The notes: generated by a model from the letters alone, not told the origin. Counted from the stretch's first letter, positions 6,699 through 15,485 are shown. The stretch: 29,777 bases of DNA from a virus (IMGVR_UViG_3300031785_000037:1-29777); one strand, 5' to 3'. Made by a program: numbers and translations.

Positions 6699-6947
6699 TT
6701 ACGCTTTTTCCTCTCCATTTACTACTTTTCTTAAACTATCTTCTGGAGAACATACAACCCTTTGAATAGGTTTCATGCTCTGATATTCCATAACTAACTT
6801 TTGAGTAAACACTTGAATTTGACTCGGATCATTTGCTGCTTCTACACACTGCTCTAAGCTAGTGTAGTTTGGCTTATGAAAAATGTATACGTCTTGATAA
6901 CCATCAGGTGTTATTCCTGCAAATATTACAACTAAAAACCATTTCAT
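6699..6947 (-). CDS. Small secreted or membrane-associated hypothetical protein, 82 aa
   Basis: It starts MKWFLVVIFAG, a short hydrophobic N-terminus that could be a signal or anchor. A soluble part follows: QDVYIFHKPNYTSLEQCVEA and IQRVVCSPEDSLRKV. Two Cys (in EQCVEA and VVCSPE) could form a disulphide if the protein is exported. No family function is known to me. Its ATG overlaps the stop of the nuclease gene (ATGA-type), and its stop precedes the rnh promoter. Confidence 0.65.
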   Translation of the reverse strand: MKWFLVVIFAGITPDGYQDVYIFHKPNYTSLEQCVEAANDPSQIQVFTQKLVMEYQSMKPIQRVVCSPEDSLRKVVNGEEKA

Positions 6948-7342
6948 TCTAATTTTACTCTCTTTCTATTTTCTATATGTTGTTCACTTATTTCTTCTTT
7001 CGACTGTCCATGATACTCAACAGCATGTCCTTCTTCAATCATCTTTGCATTTACGTTAGTTTCAAAACACCAGACTTCTCCTAGTATTCTGCCAAACTTT
7101 CCTTTTTCATCTTTGTGAGTTCTGATAGTTACTCCACCAGATTTTACCCACTTTTCTAAATAAGCTGCGGCGGCTTTACCGTATTTCTTTTCTTCTTCAT
7201 CTCGAGTTCTAGACTCTGGAGTATCTATGCCATACAGTCTAACTCTTTCGTTTCTTAGCCATATACCGAAACCAAGATCTATATCTACGTCGATCGTATC
7301 TCCATCGACAACCTTTATTACCTTACATCTATAAGTATGCAT
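6944..7342 (-). CDS. Staphylococcal nuclease-like (SNase) thermonuclease
   Basis: This 132-residue SNase-fold nuclease shows KVVDGDTIDVD, then RVRLYGIDTPESRT and GKFGRILGEVW. The catalytic set Arg35, Asp40, Thr41 and Glu43 falls at the same numbers as in mature staphylococcal nuclease; the second arginine is Arg85 (Arg87 there). Ca2+-dependent phosphodiester cleavage of DNA or RNA is expected. No signal peptide is seen, so it would act inside the cell, possibly breaking down host DNA for nucleotide reuse. It follows the GIY-YIG gene by 3 bases. Confidence 0.92.
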   Translation of the reverse strand: MHTYRCKVIKVVDGDTIDVDIDLGFGIWLRNERVRLYGIDTPESRTRDEEEKKYGKAAAAYLEKWVKSGGVTIRTHKDEKGKFGRILGEVWCFETNVNAKMIEEGHAVEYHGQSKEEISEQHIENRKRVKLE

Positions 7343-7345
7343 TTC

Positions 7346-7756
7346 TTATCCCTTCAAATGTTTAGAGTGAATCTTACCACCTATGAACTCATTGTAATAG
7401 TCTTCTTTAAACAGAACTTCTCTATCAATTTGCTCTTTCATTTCATAGTATGACATTTCACCTTTAGTCTTACAGAGCTTTATTATCTCTCTTTTAAATC
7501 TCTTTTCTCCCTCTGCCTCAACTAAAAGTTTCACCTTTTCATTTGATCCATAGTAGGTTTGCCAGTCTGAATCTTTTTTGGAATGTCTTTTGTTAACTTT
7601 ACCCTTTAATGGTCTTAGCTTATGTATTTTCCAAAAGTTCTTTTTTCCGACATATTTCTTATTGTTATTTAAATCTGTTATTAAATAAACAAAACCAGCC
7701 AAGTTCTCATAAGAGTACTCGACTGGATCGAATATTTTATCTTCATAAAACCACAT
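7346..7756 (-). CDS. GIY-YIG family endonuclease-like protein, 136 aa
   Basis: The GIY-YIG elements appear as GFVYLITDL (residues 21-29) and KKYVGKKNFW (Tyr35-Val-Gly37). They are followed by DWQTYYGSNEKV, FKREIIKLC and a conserved acidic SYYEMKEQ (Glu105, likely metal ligand). This is the single-domain type common in T4-like phages, without a long DNA-binding extension. It could be a host-DNA-degrading endonuclease or a reduced homing endonuclease. Its place next to an SNase and near RNase H favours DNA processing. No intron or intein is seen in neighbouring genes. Confidence 0.8.
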   Translation of the reverse strand: MWFYEDKIFDPVEYSYENLAGFVYLITDLNNNKKYVGKKNFWKIHKLRPLKGKVNKRHSKKDSDWQTYYGSNEKVKLLVEAEGEKRFKREIIKLCKTKGEMSYYEMKEQIDREVLFKEDYYNEFIGGKIHSKHLKG

Positions 7757-7767
7757 GTTATTATATA

Positions 7768-7911
7768 TTAATCTTCTTCATCTTCGTCATCATACTCAAC
7801 TAATTGAGCATTACAATCGTTTCCACACAAGGGACAAAACTGAGGTTCAATATCAGAGGACACCTGAGATTCTCCATCACAGAATGTACATTCAAAATAA
7901 TAATACTTCAC
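7768..7911 (-). CDS. Small zinc-ribbon-like protein, 47 aa, GTG start
   Basis: The first codon appears to be GTG at 7911, one base after the reductase stop (TAGTGTG), and TAA ends at 7768. The product has two Cys pairs, ECTFC and QFCPLC, typical of a zinc ribbon, then a very acidic tail (EYDDEDEED). A further Cys in NDCNAQ lies between. The near-zero spacing implies translational coupling to the ribonucleotide reductase. It could be a partner of that enzyme or a nucleic-acid-binding regulator; neither is shown. Confidence 0.75.
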   Translation of the reverse strand: MKYYYFECTFCDGESQVSSDIEPQFCPLCGNDCNAQLVEYDDEDEED

Positions 7912-7912
7912 A

Positions 7913-10129
7913 CTAGAAGTCTATCTCGCACGCTCCGCCGACACATGCTTCAGAAGCAATGGTGTCTGCGTCAGTGTAACGCTTTTCGGTTAAATCCTCT
8001 TTCCATTCTATTGTTTTAAAGTTTTTGTTTATTTTATTCCATTTGTGTAAAAGATAAGAATCCTTTAAGCAGTGTTCTGCTGTCTTTAAATCTCCTTTTA
8101 GATAGTTATCCGCAAAGTTTTGAAATCTTCTCACCCAATCTTTCTTTATTGCATTATCTGAAGTTTCAAGCGTAATATCCTCTCCCATTCCTTGAGCGGT
8201 AGCGCATGCCTGCCAGAGATTAGGAAATGCTGAGAGTGCATCTACGACAAGACCAGATGCAAATATTGCGGCAGTATCATATTTTTTTACCATTTCTTTT
8301 GCAGAAATAACAGCTGTGTTAGGAGCTTGATTGTAGTCTTTATCTCCTGTCATTGGAAGAAAAGAAATACCAGCAAAAGAGTTTCTATTTTCAAACACAT
8401 ATTTTTCTACTTGATCCCAATCATCTACAATAATAGTATTTGATACGTTGTGTCTAACTCCTTCATCTGCACATAGATCAATATTAGTACCGGCTTCTAC
8501 CCAATGTTTTTGTGCCAGTTTTACTTTTTCAAGATGAGATACTCCTAGGAGTGCATCTTTAAATATTGAACCTTTCTTTGGAAGAATTGGAAACGAAACA
8601 ACTACATCAGATCCAGTGGCAGACCATACTGAGTCTTCAACCATAAAAGGATTTGATTTTTGAATAGCTTGGGTAACTTCTGAATCTTTTGTCATCTGTA
8701 CATTTCGAATATACATTTGCGAATGTTCAGCATGTATTCCAGAACCAGTTTGAAGTAGAACTGAGGCATTTCCCGAAGGTTTCACGCACGTGGTTCTGGC
8801 CGCAGGATTGATTCCAATAGCTTCAGCGACTTCTCTATTAACTTCTTTAACAATTTTTGCTCCTTCTTCTAATACTTCAGGATCAAATAATACATCAGGG
8901 TTGTTCATCCAACCTGTAATAGATGCACCAATCAGTGCTTCTCTGTCAAAGATCTTTTTACTTGTATCACCAAGAAATTTAAAGTCTGTATATCCAGCTT
9001 GTAAAGTTCCTAAAATAGATGCTGCACGACACGCTTTAAAAAACTCTTCTTTTGACGTGCACTTACCGCCGTTTATTTCTGTTAAGTTGCATCCTTGCCA
9101 GCCAGATTTTCCTTTGATCTGTGGAAACATTCCGATCTCAACGCAAGGATTAGTAGTATGTTCTTTTGAATTTACAAAAACAAAACCAGGCTCACCAAAC
9201 TCTCTCACACTTTGCATAAGTTTATTAAACTGTTCTGGAGATGTTTCGTTTCTTACAATAACTGCAGAGTTGTTAGACCTACCTCTTTGAGGGTTATCCA
9301 TAAACCAGTTACCTGTTTTTGCATTCATCATCTCATCATCATCTGGAGAAAATAAACATATTGTTGCTGATCTACGAACACCACCACTTAACACTGCATC
9401 AGCAGTATACATAACAATATCATATACTTGAATAGGTTTAAGTGATATAGATCCCTTTTGATTCATGACCACAGCCTGTAACATGTGTTCTATCTTATCT
9501 AAAGCTAATCTCAACCCATCTGGTCCTGGTGCCTTAAATCCTCCAGAAATTTTTGATCCTTTTGGCCTGATCTGAGAAGTATCAAAGTATACTCTTCTAC
9601 CTTCATATTCAGGATATTTACCACCACCTATAAAATAAGATGAAAGAAGAACGTCCACAGCAGTCGCCCACCCTTCAATTGAATCTTCTACGATCCAACC
9701 TTTAGCTTGTTTCTTTCTTTCTTGAATCTTAGGTAATTTTTTAACGTGATGCTTCTGTACCGAAAAGCCAGCGCCTGCACCACAAAGAAGAATATAAAAG
9801 ACTTCTCCAAAAAATTCAGGCCTATCTGCATAAGAAGATGTACAGTTATACATCCTCATCTGATGCTTTAGTATTTGTTCACCACCAAACTGTAAAGCTC
9901 TTTGAGCTCCTAGTACATATTGATTTTTGTATGCCTCTCTGGCTTCTTCTACATATTCTGTTATTTTATTCATTTTTGTGGAATAGAATTTTTCGTGCAT
10001 TTCCATAACACGGTCCACGGCTTCGTCCCAGGTTTCATATCTATCATTATCATCATTAAACCTAGAGTAACCATCATAAAATTTTGCTTCGGACAAAAGC
10101 TGTCTGGTGTCAACAAACTGTGTTTGCAT
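7913..10129 (-). CDS. nrdJ: Adenosylcobalamin-dependent (class II) ribonucleotide reductase, monomeric RTPR type
   Basis: This 738-residue enzyme would make deoxyribonucleotides using adenosylcobalamin, supplying dNTPs for phage replication. Key residues are visible: Cys96 in MYNCTSSY, the thiyl-radical region NPCVE (Asn327, Cys329, Glu331), Cys347 in GCNLTEING, and the C-terminal redox pair Cys729/Cys734 in ACVGGACEIDF. Length and the 5-residue spacing of the C-terminal Cys match the monomeric Lactobacillus-type reductase (739 residues). It has no intein or split. Cobalamin must come from the host. A strong promoter lies upstream (10176-10204), and an acidic zinc-ribbon protein follows immediately. 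Confidence 0.95.
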   Translation of the reverse strand: MQTQFVDTRQLLSEAKFYDGYSRFNDDNDRYETWDEAVDRVMEMHEKFYSTKMNKITEYVEEAREAYKNQYVLGAQRALQFGGEQILKHQMRMYNCTSSYADRPEFFGEVFYILLCGAGAGFSVQKHHVKKLPKIQERKKQAKGWIVEDSIEGWATAVDVLLSSYFIGGGKYPEYEGRRVYFDTSQIRPKGSKISGGFKAPGPDGLRLALDKIEHMLQAVVMNQKGSISLKPIQVYDIVMYTADAVLSGGVRRSATICLFSPDDDEMMNAKTGNWFMDNPQRGRSNNSAVIVRNETSPEQFNKLMQSVREFGEPGFVFVNSKEHTTNPCVEIGMFPQIKGKSGWQGCNLTEINGGKCTSKEEFFKACRAASILGTLQAGYTDFKFLGDTSKKIFDREALIGASITGWMNNPDVLFDPEVLEEGAKIVKEVNREVAEAIGINPAARTTCVKPSGNASVLLQTGSGIHAEHSQMYIRNVQMTKDSEVTQAIQKSNPFMVEDSVWSATGSDVVVSFPILPKKGSIFKDALLGVSHLEKVKLAQKHWVEAGTNIDLCADEGVRHNVSNTIIVDDWDQVEKYVFENRNSFAGISFLPMTGDKDYNQAPNTAVISAKEMVKKYDTAAIFASGLVVDALSAFPNLWQACATAQGMGEDITLETSDNAIKKDWVRRFQNFADNYLKGDLKTAEHCLKDSYLLHKWNKINKNFKTIEWKEDLTEKRYTDADTIASEACVGGACEIDF

Positions 10130-10175
10130 CGCAGGGTCCTCTTCTTTTATTTGATTAAACTTTTTATCTTGTACT

Positions 10176-10204
10176 ATTATATATTATTTTGCGAAGTTTG
10201 TAAA
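10176..10204 (-). promoter_or_regulatory. Sigma70-like promoter upstream of nrdJ
   Basis: On the minus strand TTTACA (10199-10204), a 17-base spacer, then a perfect TATAAT (10176-10181), about 47 bases upstream of the nrdJ ATG at 10129. It lies in the 111-base gap between the 1210-residue fibre and nrdJ and marks the switch from structural to metabolic genes. GAAGAGG before the start is the likely ribosome-binding site. Confidence 0.8.
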
Positions 10205-10240
10205 CCCCAAAAAGTAAGGTTTTAGCAAAAAAATTATAAT

Positions 10241-13200
10241 TTATAATTTCACTTTTGAAGTAGGTGGAGTCTGTTCTCTACTATAAATAGCCTTTCCTAA
10301 AACGAAGCGAAAATTAGATATCTGTCCGTCCATTCCATAATAAGTGTTATAACCCGATCCACCTAGAGTAAAATGATATCCACTACCAGTTCCTAATACA
10401 TTATAAGCACCTTTAGTACCACCAGTAGATGCATACCTAATGTGTGGAGACTGATAGTGAGGACCTATCGTTCCACTACTTCCATTTACAAATCTACCAT
10501 TAATAAAGATTTCCATGTGACCGTTGTAACCTTGAGGGTGTTCTACTTGATCACCTTCATAGCCTCTTTGTTGCACAACAATGTGATACCACCTACCAGT
10601 CCTTATAGCGACAGAGTATGGAACTGATGTATCGTCATTTGATATAGTACCTTCTCTGTTTCCTAGAGTTCCACACTTTAACGGATAGTATGTCGTCTTT
10701 CCCGCTTGCGGCCACTTCGCTTGTTCGTATTCTATATAACCATCATCTTGGTTATTAATTCTTAAGTTAAAGTTACACCAGTCACTGAGAAACCAACCAT
10801 TTCCTGACATGAGGTGTTGAACCTGATTTGAATTATTGTACTCTTGCCAGTGTCGTCTTCTGTACCACATTTCTGCTGTCCACTCATAATCCCCGGATCC
10901 TGCAAGCTTACTTACGTTTATTACGTCACGTTGACTGGAACCAGGTGCTGTTCCTTCGAAGTTAACACTAGCATTACCTCTGTGTTCATTTTCTGATCTA
11001 GTCAACCAGAAAGGATCTCCAACATGTAAACCTAGAGTTCCTTTTACGTCGGTGTAACTAAATTCTGTCGAAGAGTTATCTGGAGAAGTTAGAAGATTTC
11101 CTCTCTGACATGTCAGAACTTGAGTTATAATTGGATCAGTAGTAGTCCCAGATTGATTAACAGCTCCAGTTGAAGCATCAACTAATTGTAACTCTGAGAA
11201 TATATCATGACTTTCTCCACATCTTAGTCTACCAGAAGTAACTCTAATGTCTGTCATATATCCAGTGAGTGGATAGTAAGCAGTACCGTTAGATCCAGCA
11301 GCATAAGTACTCGTATTATCATAGTCACCAAAACCTTGGCCTCCTATTGAGACAGTATATCCACCTTCAGGATAAGCAGTATTATCAGATCTCTGATACC
11401 TTCCTCTTTCTTTTCCATCAATGAAACATTCAACTCGATATAGACCAAAGAAATGTAAACATACGTGATGCCAGTTTCCATCGTTTAACAAGGTACTAAC
11501 AACCGGTGCATTGGTTGGACTCATTAACTGAATCCATAATTGATTATTATATCCGGTTTGATACTCAGTATTGTTAAACATTATATAGAGATTTCCATTC
11601 TCTACTTTTGTCTTCCAACCTAAGTCAGGAGAGCCTGTCTGACCTCCGCTTACTAATGAGAATAAAGGAGATCCACCAGATGCAGTATCTTTCATCCAAA
11701 AATCAACAGTATGATCATACCTCGACCAAGTTGTATTTTCTCCTTTGAAGTAAACAGGACTTGTTTCTATTCTATCGTTCACACCTCCAGGAAACTTTAA
11801 CATTGGTTCATTTCCACCCCAAGGATCGGTTGTATCTGTAGCAGCAGTAACGTTTCCTAAGACTTTACAACCATCTTTTATAGCCTTATTACCTTTGTCA
11901 ATAATATTAAGTTCTACGCCTCCTCTGTAATGAAACGTAGTTCCAGTTGAACTAGTTTTTATTGTGGGAGGACTAAAGCTAACTGTCCTGTCACACGTCT
12001 TTGTAATCTTAAGATCAGATATATGTCCACCTCTTATATCTGCGTCTCCAGCTCCGTACTTACAACCAAGGTATACTGTTCCAGAAGCGGATCCAAAAGC
12101 AGAAGCGTCTGTCCAGGTTCCTGCAAGTACACCTCGCTTAAAGACTCTTATAAGGTTCGAACTATTTCTGCTCACTGCAATGTGCACCCATTGGTTTGCG
12201 TCTCTTGTACCGTCCCAAAATCCTGTGATGCCACCACCGGTGTTGCCTGCGTGATAACCAAAGGCAAATCTTGTACCATCACTACCAAAAACAAATTTAT
12301 TGTCAGAGTCTCCAGCGTGGTGAAGAGCTGTCCACTTATTATCTACATATGATTGTCCATCACTTCTTATATAGACCCAAGCTTCTATGGTAAATTCACC
12401 AGTAAGATGAAAATCGTTACTTGCTGGTACTGTTACGTGACAAGGATTAGATGTTGCAGTGTGATCATGAAAATATACAGAACCGTTATGAAGAGAAGGT
12501 GCATATTCTTCTGTTGGCAAGAAACAAAAAGATGTCATTTCTGGAAGTGTCTTTCCACTGACAGCTTGTAGATCACCATAAGTTGATGAGTAGTCTTTTA
12601 ACTCGTTTCCAGCAAATAATAGTAACTTAGTTCCAGAGATACTTGTTAAGTTGTTTATTGTAGGTAAGAACTCATTACTATAAACTGCTGATCCACTTAC
12701 GACTCTAAAGTTTGAAAGCCAACCGTCCCATTTATTTACATTAGCTGCTGCATTATCAGCTCCACCCATCTGCCACTTTGTTGCTGTTGAACTTGGAATT
12801 CCAATATTAGCGAAGGCTGTACTATCTTTATCTGCTAATCCATCAAAATAGATTTTAAGATTTCCTGCATATCTAGTGACTGCTACGTGATGCCAATTAT
12901 TATCTAACACATCACAATTGCTAGTAACATCAGCACCTGTTCCAGAACCGTCATATCCATAAACAATTATTCTACCCTCATTGGTCAGGCCTATGCTTAA
13001 GAGATTGTGTTCGGATACTGCATCACCAGTTCTAAATATTAGACTAGTAGTATAAGTAAGAGTTTTATTGTCTTCCTGTCCACATATCCAAAACTCTATA
13101 CAAAAGTCGCCGGTTCCCCAACTCAAATGAGTATCAGGGGTCACTGGTTCTAAACAACGGTCACCAATAAAGTTAGCACTGTATCCGCCACTCGGTCTGT

Positions 13201-13873
13201 AAGGCGTAACTGGAGAAGGATTAGGATTTCCTACTCTCGTCATTGTATGATTTGATGATGAACTATCAACTAAAGTTCTATTATTACCAGTTGATACTGC
13301 TTGAATTAGTTTTTCTGTATGCTGACTACCAGAAACATTTAAAACAAAAGTAAGTGTAAACCTACTTACTGCAGGTGTCGTATTAACTCCGTCAGAGGCT
13401 GTAAAAGTTAAACTAAAGCTACCTACATCGTTTGGATTAGTTGATGGTGTGATAGTAAACACATTATTTGATTGAGATACAGTAGCAGTATTTCCTAATG
13501 AACCTTGTGTTACAGAGTATGCATATGTTAATGGTGATCCTTCTGGGTCAGTAGCATTAATTGTTACTACTGTAGGTGTTCCGTCTTTCGCCAGTATATA
13601 AGAAGTAAGAGCACTTCCTCCTGCAATATTTGGAGTTGTATTAGTTACATTGGCTATTGTTTTCCAAGAACTTCCGTCCCATATCATAACGTTATTTGTA
13701 CTTTGGACAAAGGCCATATCACCAGTTTGATTACCATTTGTCGGAAGGGCAGAAGGATCAGCATGAATATTAGCGGTTGCATCTGCGGCTGATCCTCCTG
13801 CAACTGAAGATCCTTGAATCTTTCCGTTTGAACTAACCATAGTCGCTAAATCAAAAGATCTTGTTGTCGCCAT
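10241..13873 (-). CDS. Giant LamG-domain fibre/adhesin protein, 1210 aa
   Basis: Residues 1-80 form the shared fibre N-terminal module (MIWDGSSWKTIANV at 63-76). Residues 85-180 are cadherin-like (NATDPEGSPLTYAYS, TITPSTNPNDVGSFSL, TASDGV). Four concanavalin A/LamG-like jelly-roll domains follow at roughly 228-405, 460-640, 690-890 and 965-1205. Each has strands such as FTIEAWVYI or YEWTAEMWYRR, a WxH(I/V) strand (QWVHIAVSR, NWHHVAVTR), and a closing strand such as ISNFRFVLGKAIYS. LamG folds commonly bind carbohydrate, so a surface-glycan adhesin is likely. The stop is immediately followed by the nrdJ promoter region. AAGGA precedes the start. Confidence 0.9.
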   Translation of the reverse strand: MATTRSFDLATMVSSNGKIQGSSVAGGSAADATANIHADPSALPTNGNQTGDMAFVQSTNNVMIWDGSSWKTIANVTNTTPNIAGGSALTSYILAKDGTPTVVTINATDPEGSPLTYAYSVTQGSLGNTATVSQSNNVFTITPSTNPNDVGSFSLTFTASDGVNTTPAVSRFTLTFVLNVSGSQHTEKLIQAVSTGNNRTLVDSSSSNHTMTRVGNPNPSPVTPYRPSGGYSANFIGDRCLEPVTPDTHLSWGTGDFCIEFWICGQEDNKTLTYTTSLIFRTGDAVSEHNLLSIGLTNEGRIIVYGYDGSGTGADVTSNCDVLDNNWHHVAVTRYAGNLKIYFDGLADKDSTAFANIGIPSSTATKWQMGGADNAAANVNKWDGWLSNFRVVSGSAVYSNEFLPTINNLTSISGTKLLLFAGNELKDYSSTYGDLQAVSGKTLPEMTSFCFLPTEEYAPSLHNGSVYFHDHTATSNPCHVTVPASNDFHLTGEFTIEAWVYIRSDGQSYVDNKWTALHHAGDSDNKFVFGSDGTRFAFGYHAGNTGGGITGFWDGTRDANQWVHIAVSRNSSNLIRVFKRGVLAGTWTDASAFGSASGTVYLGCKYGAGDADIRGGHISDLKITKTCDRTVSFSPPTIKTSSTGTTFHYRGGVELNIIDKGNKAIKDGCKVLGNVTAATDTTDPWGGNEPMLKFPGGVNDRIETSPVYFKGENTTWSRYDHTVDFWMKDTASGGSPLFSLVSGGQTGSPDLGWKTKVENGNLYIMFNNTEYQTGYNNQLWIQLMSPTNAPVVSTLLNDGNWHHVCLHFFGLYRVECFIDGKERGRYQRSDNTAYPEGGYTVSIGGQGFGDYDNTSTYAAGSNGTAYYPLTGYMTDIRVTSGRLRCGESHDIFSELQLVDASTGAVNQSGTTTDPIITQVLTCQRGNLLTSPDNSSTEFSYTDVKGTLGLHVGDPFWLTRSENEHRGNASVNFEGTAPGSSQRDVINVSKLAGSGDYEWTAEMWYRRRHWQEYNNSNQVQHLMSGNGWFLSDWCNFNLRINNQDDGYIEYEQAKWPQAGKTTYYPLKCGTLGNREGTISNDDTSVPYSVAIRTGRWYHIVVQQRGYEGDQVEHPQGYNGHMEIFINGRFVNGSSGTIGPHYQSPHIRYASTGGTKGAYNVLGTGSGYHFTLGGSGYNTYYGMDGQISNFRFVLGKAIYSREQTPPTSKVKL

Positions 13874-13882
13874 ATTATGTCC

Positions 13883-14110
13883 TTAAGTTACAGTTGAAAC
13901 TTGATACCAACCGGTACCATTCCATATTAAAAATTTATTCAGCGATGTTATTAGTGCCATTCTTCCAGTATGATTTCCAGTTAAAGGAAGATCTGAAGTA
14001 CTTGCTACTGTTAGACTATTATCTGTCTGAAGATTTTCAAACAGTTCTGCTTCTAAAGTTCCATCTGTTTGTAGAGACTTCGCAAATTCAAATGAACGGC
14101 TTATAGGCAT
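13883..14110 (-). CDS. Stand-alone fibre N-terminal module, 75 aa
   Basis: The whole protein corresponds to the N-terminal module of the neighbouring fibres: MPISRSFEFAKSLQ, then LPLTGNHTGRMALITSLN and FLIWNGTGWYQVSTVT, then a stop. The cadherin-like and variable parts are absent. The stop TAA sits 9 bases before the ATG of the 1210-residue fibre, with AAGGA between. It is either a remnant of a duplicated fibre gene that lost its C-terminus, or a functional minimal module that fills attachment sites without adhesive arms. Clean ends and a good reading frame argue that it is still expressed. Confidence 0.75.
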   Translation of the reverse strand: MPISRSFEFAKSLQTDGTLEAELFENLQTDNSLTVASTSDLPLTGNHTGRMALITSLNKFLIWNGTGWYQVSTVT

Positions 14111-14111
14111 A

Positions 14112-14465
14112 TTAAGATGATGGTTTCTTAGTCAACGCTTGACCAGCATAGAATGCTGCTACTATCGCTGCTACAGATACAAAATATGTTGCTGCCATAT
14201 CACCTAAAATTTTAGCTGCTTGATCTAAACCTCCCCAAACTGCTAACACAACTGCGAAAGGATATAGTAACATTCCGAACAAAGCAAACCAAGCCATCAT
14301 TCTCTGAGCATCTTGCTTCTTGTCTTCATTTTCCATGTCACTTCGCATGTCTTCTAACTTAATCATTCTTTCTTCCATAGCCATTTCATCATCAGTGATT
14401 GTTCCATCACCGTCCCTATCTAAGTGTTCATATTGTGAGTCTTTTTGTAATTTCTTTTGTGCCAT
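14112..14465 (-). CDS. EF-hand membrane protein, 117 aa
   Basis: A canonical 12-residue EF-hand loop, DRDGDGTITDDE (residues 16-27), has ligands at positions 1, 3, 5 and 12. It precedes a charged helix (about 28-54) and two membrane helices at about 56-79 (MMAWFALFGMLLYPFAVVLA) and 90-111 (AATYFVSVAAIVAAFYAG). The tail is KKPSS. Calcium binding by a phage inner-membrane protein is unusual. It could be a holin-like or superinfection protein, or an inner-membrane docking protein. It lies between two fibre genes, one base from the 75-residue module's start and six bases from the 337-residue gene's stop. Confidence 0.8.
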   Translation of the reverse strand: MAQKKLQKDSQYEHLDRDGDGTITDDEMAMEERMIKLEDMRSDMENEDKKQDAQRMMAWFALFGMLLYPFAVVLAVWGGLDQAAKILGDMAATYFVSVAAIVAAFYAGQALTKKPSS

Positions 14466-14471
14466 TGTTCC

Positions 14472-15485
14472 TTATCCCCTAAAGTCGTAATACTTACTAC
14501 TAGATGCAGCAGTAAAACCGTTATTTGACGGACCTATAAAAGTGTACTGTGTTGAATCTAAATTTGTATTGCTTCCTATATACGGTTGAGCATATCCTCC
14601 AGTAAAGTAATCATAACCATTAGTCATATCTCCGGAAATAATTATACCAGTTATAGTCCTAGGAGTTGTCCATATTACATCTCTGGTGACGTTGTTCCCC
14701 GAATTTGAAACATATATACTGTAGTACGTAGATCCTAAGTCGACACCAAACGTTGCCAAAGCTTCATCTTTCAAATACTTTCCAAAAAATCCTGATAATG
14801 CGCTACCGGTAACTTCGTATCTAACACCATAACCCCAACTAGAAGCTGTAATAGATGCTTCCGTAGCGAAAGCCGCGGGTTGGTTTATTGCTCCAGTACC
14901 ATCTAATATTGTCGCATGCCACACCGTATGAGCGTAACTTGAACTTGTTTGAGCTATTCTAAATCCATAACAGTTTGCAAGTCCAAACGCTAATGTGACA
15001 TTAGTGCTATTTGTTGACGTGTGTACACCATCAGTAGCGTGTGTTCTCAAAACAAACGATCCAGCATTTGATTCTGATGTACTAGGCGTCATTGTAAAAG
15101 TTCCGTTAGATTCAGCAATTGTGCACTGTTGCTGATTTGTTGGGTTTGTATCATACGCGTATGTAATCGGAAATCCGTCTGGATCATCAGCAGCAATTGT
15201 AAAAGAAGTGGCATTACCACTTGAGTTTAAGGAGTGTTCAGCCGGGGCGGTTGTGGTAATATCTGGCATTGCGTCTGGACCAGAGTTAATTCTATCCCAT
15301 TCGGTGCCGTCATATACGTATAGAGATTTGTTTGCTGTGACAAATTTTTGATCACCAACAGATCCTGTTCCAAGAGATGCTAGGTTAGTTATAGCTTCAG
15401 TTCCACCTACAGACTGACCTTCTGAAGCTTTTGCTAGTACACCCGTTTTCCCGAATGCTTTTGCAATATCTCGTGATCTTGACAT
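14472..15485 (-). CDS. Fibre/adhesin protein with unique C-terminus, 337 aa
   Basis: The shared N-terminal module is present (MSRSRDIAKAFGKTG, LYVYDGTEWDRINSG), followed by a cadherin-like domain (AADDPDGFPITYAYDTNP, TMTPSTSESNAGSFVL, THATDGVHTS) to about residue 170. The C-terminal half (NCYGFRIAQTSSSYAH onward) is unlike LamG or the glycine-rich types: rich in Ser, Thr, Tyr and Gly, probably all-beta, and ending SKYYDFRG. It probably binds a host surface structure. A TATAAATA box lies 21-28 bases upstream of the ATG, and an AGGAG precedes the start. Confidence 0.85.
   Translation of the reverse strand: MSRSRDIAKAFGKTGVLAKASEGQSVGGTEAITNLASLGTGSVGDQKFVTANKSLYVYDGTEWDRINSGPDAMPDITTTAPAEHSLNSSGNATSFTIAADDPDGFPITYAYDTNPTNQQQCTIAESNGTFTMTPSTSESNAGSFVLRTHATDGVHTSTNSTNVTLAFGLANCYGFRIAQTSSSYAHTVWHATILDGTGAINQPAAFATEASITASSWGYGVRYEVTGSALSGFFGKYLKDEALATFGVDLGSTYYSIYVSNSGNNVTRDVIWTTPRTITGIIISGDMTNGYDYFTGGYAQPYIGSNTNLDSTQYTFIGPSNNGFTAASSSKYYDFRG

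Noticed and set aside
7760-7788. TATAAT before the GIY-YIG gene
   Set aside because: A perfect -10 is present (7760-7765), but at 17 bases upstream the sequence is GACGAA, a poor -35, within the acidic tail codons of the zinc-ribbon gene.
8790-9290. Plus-strand open frame of 166 codons
   Set aside because: It lies entirely antisense to nrdJ, whose product shows conserved catalytic residues. It has no recognisable motif and no spacing like a gene.
11964-12571. Three plus-strand open frames
   Set aside because: Antisense to a LamG domain of the 1210-residue fibre; no protein features.
13870-13890. Possible frameshift joining the 75-residue gene to the 1210-residue fibre
   Set aside because: The 1210-residue protein already has its own complete N-terminal module and a ribosome-binding site, so these are two genes, not one broken gene.
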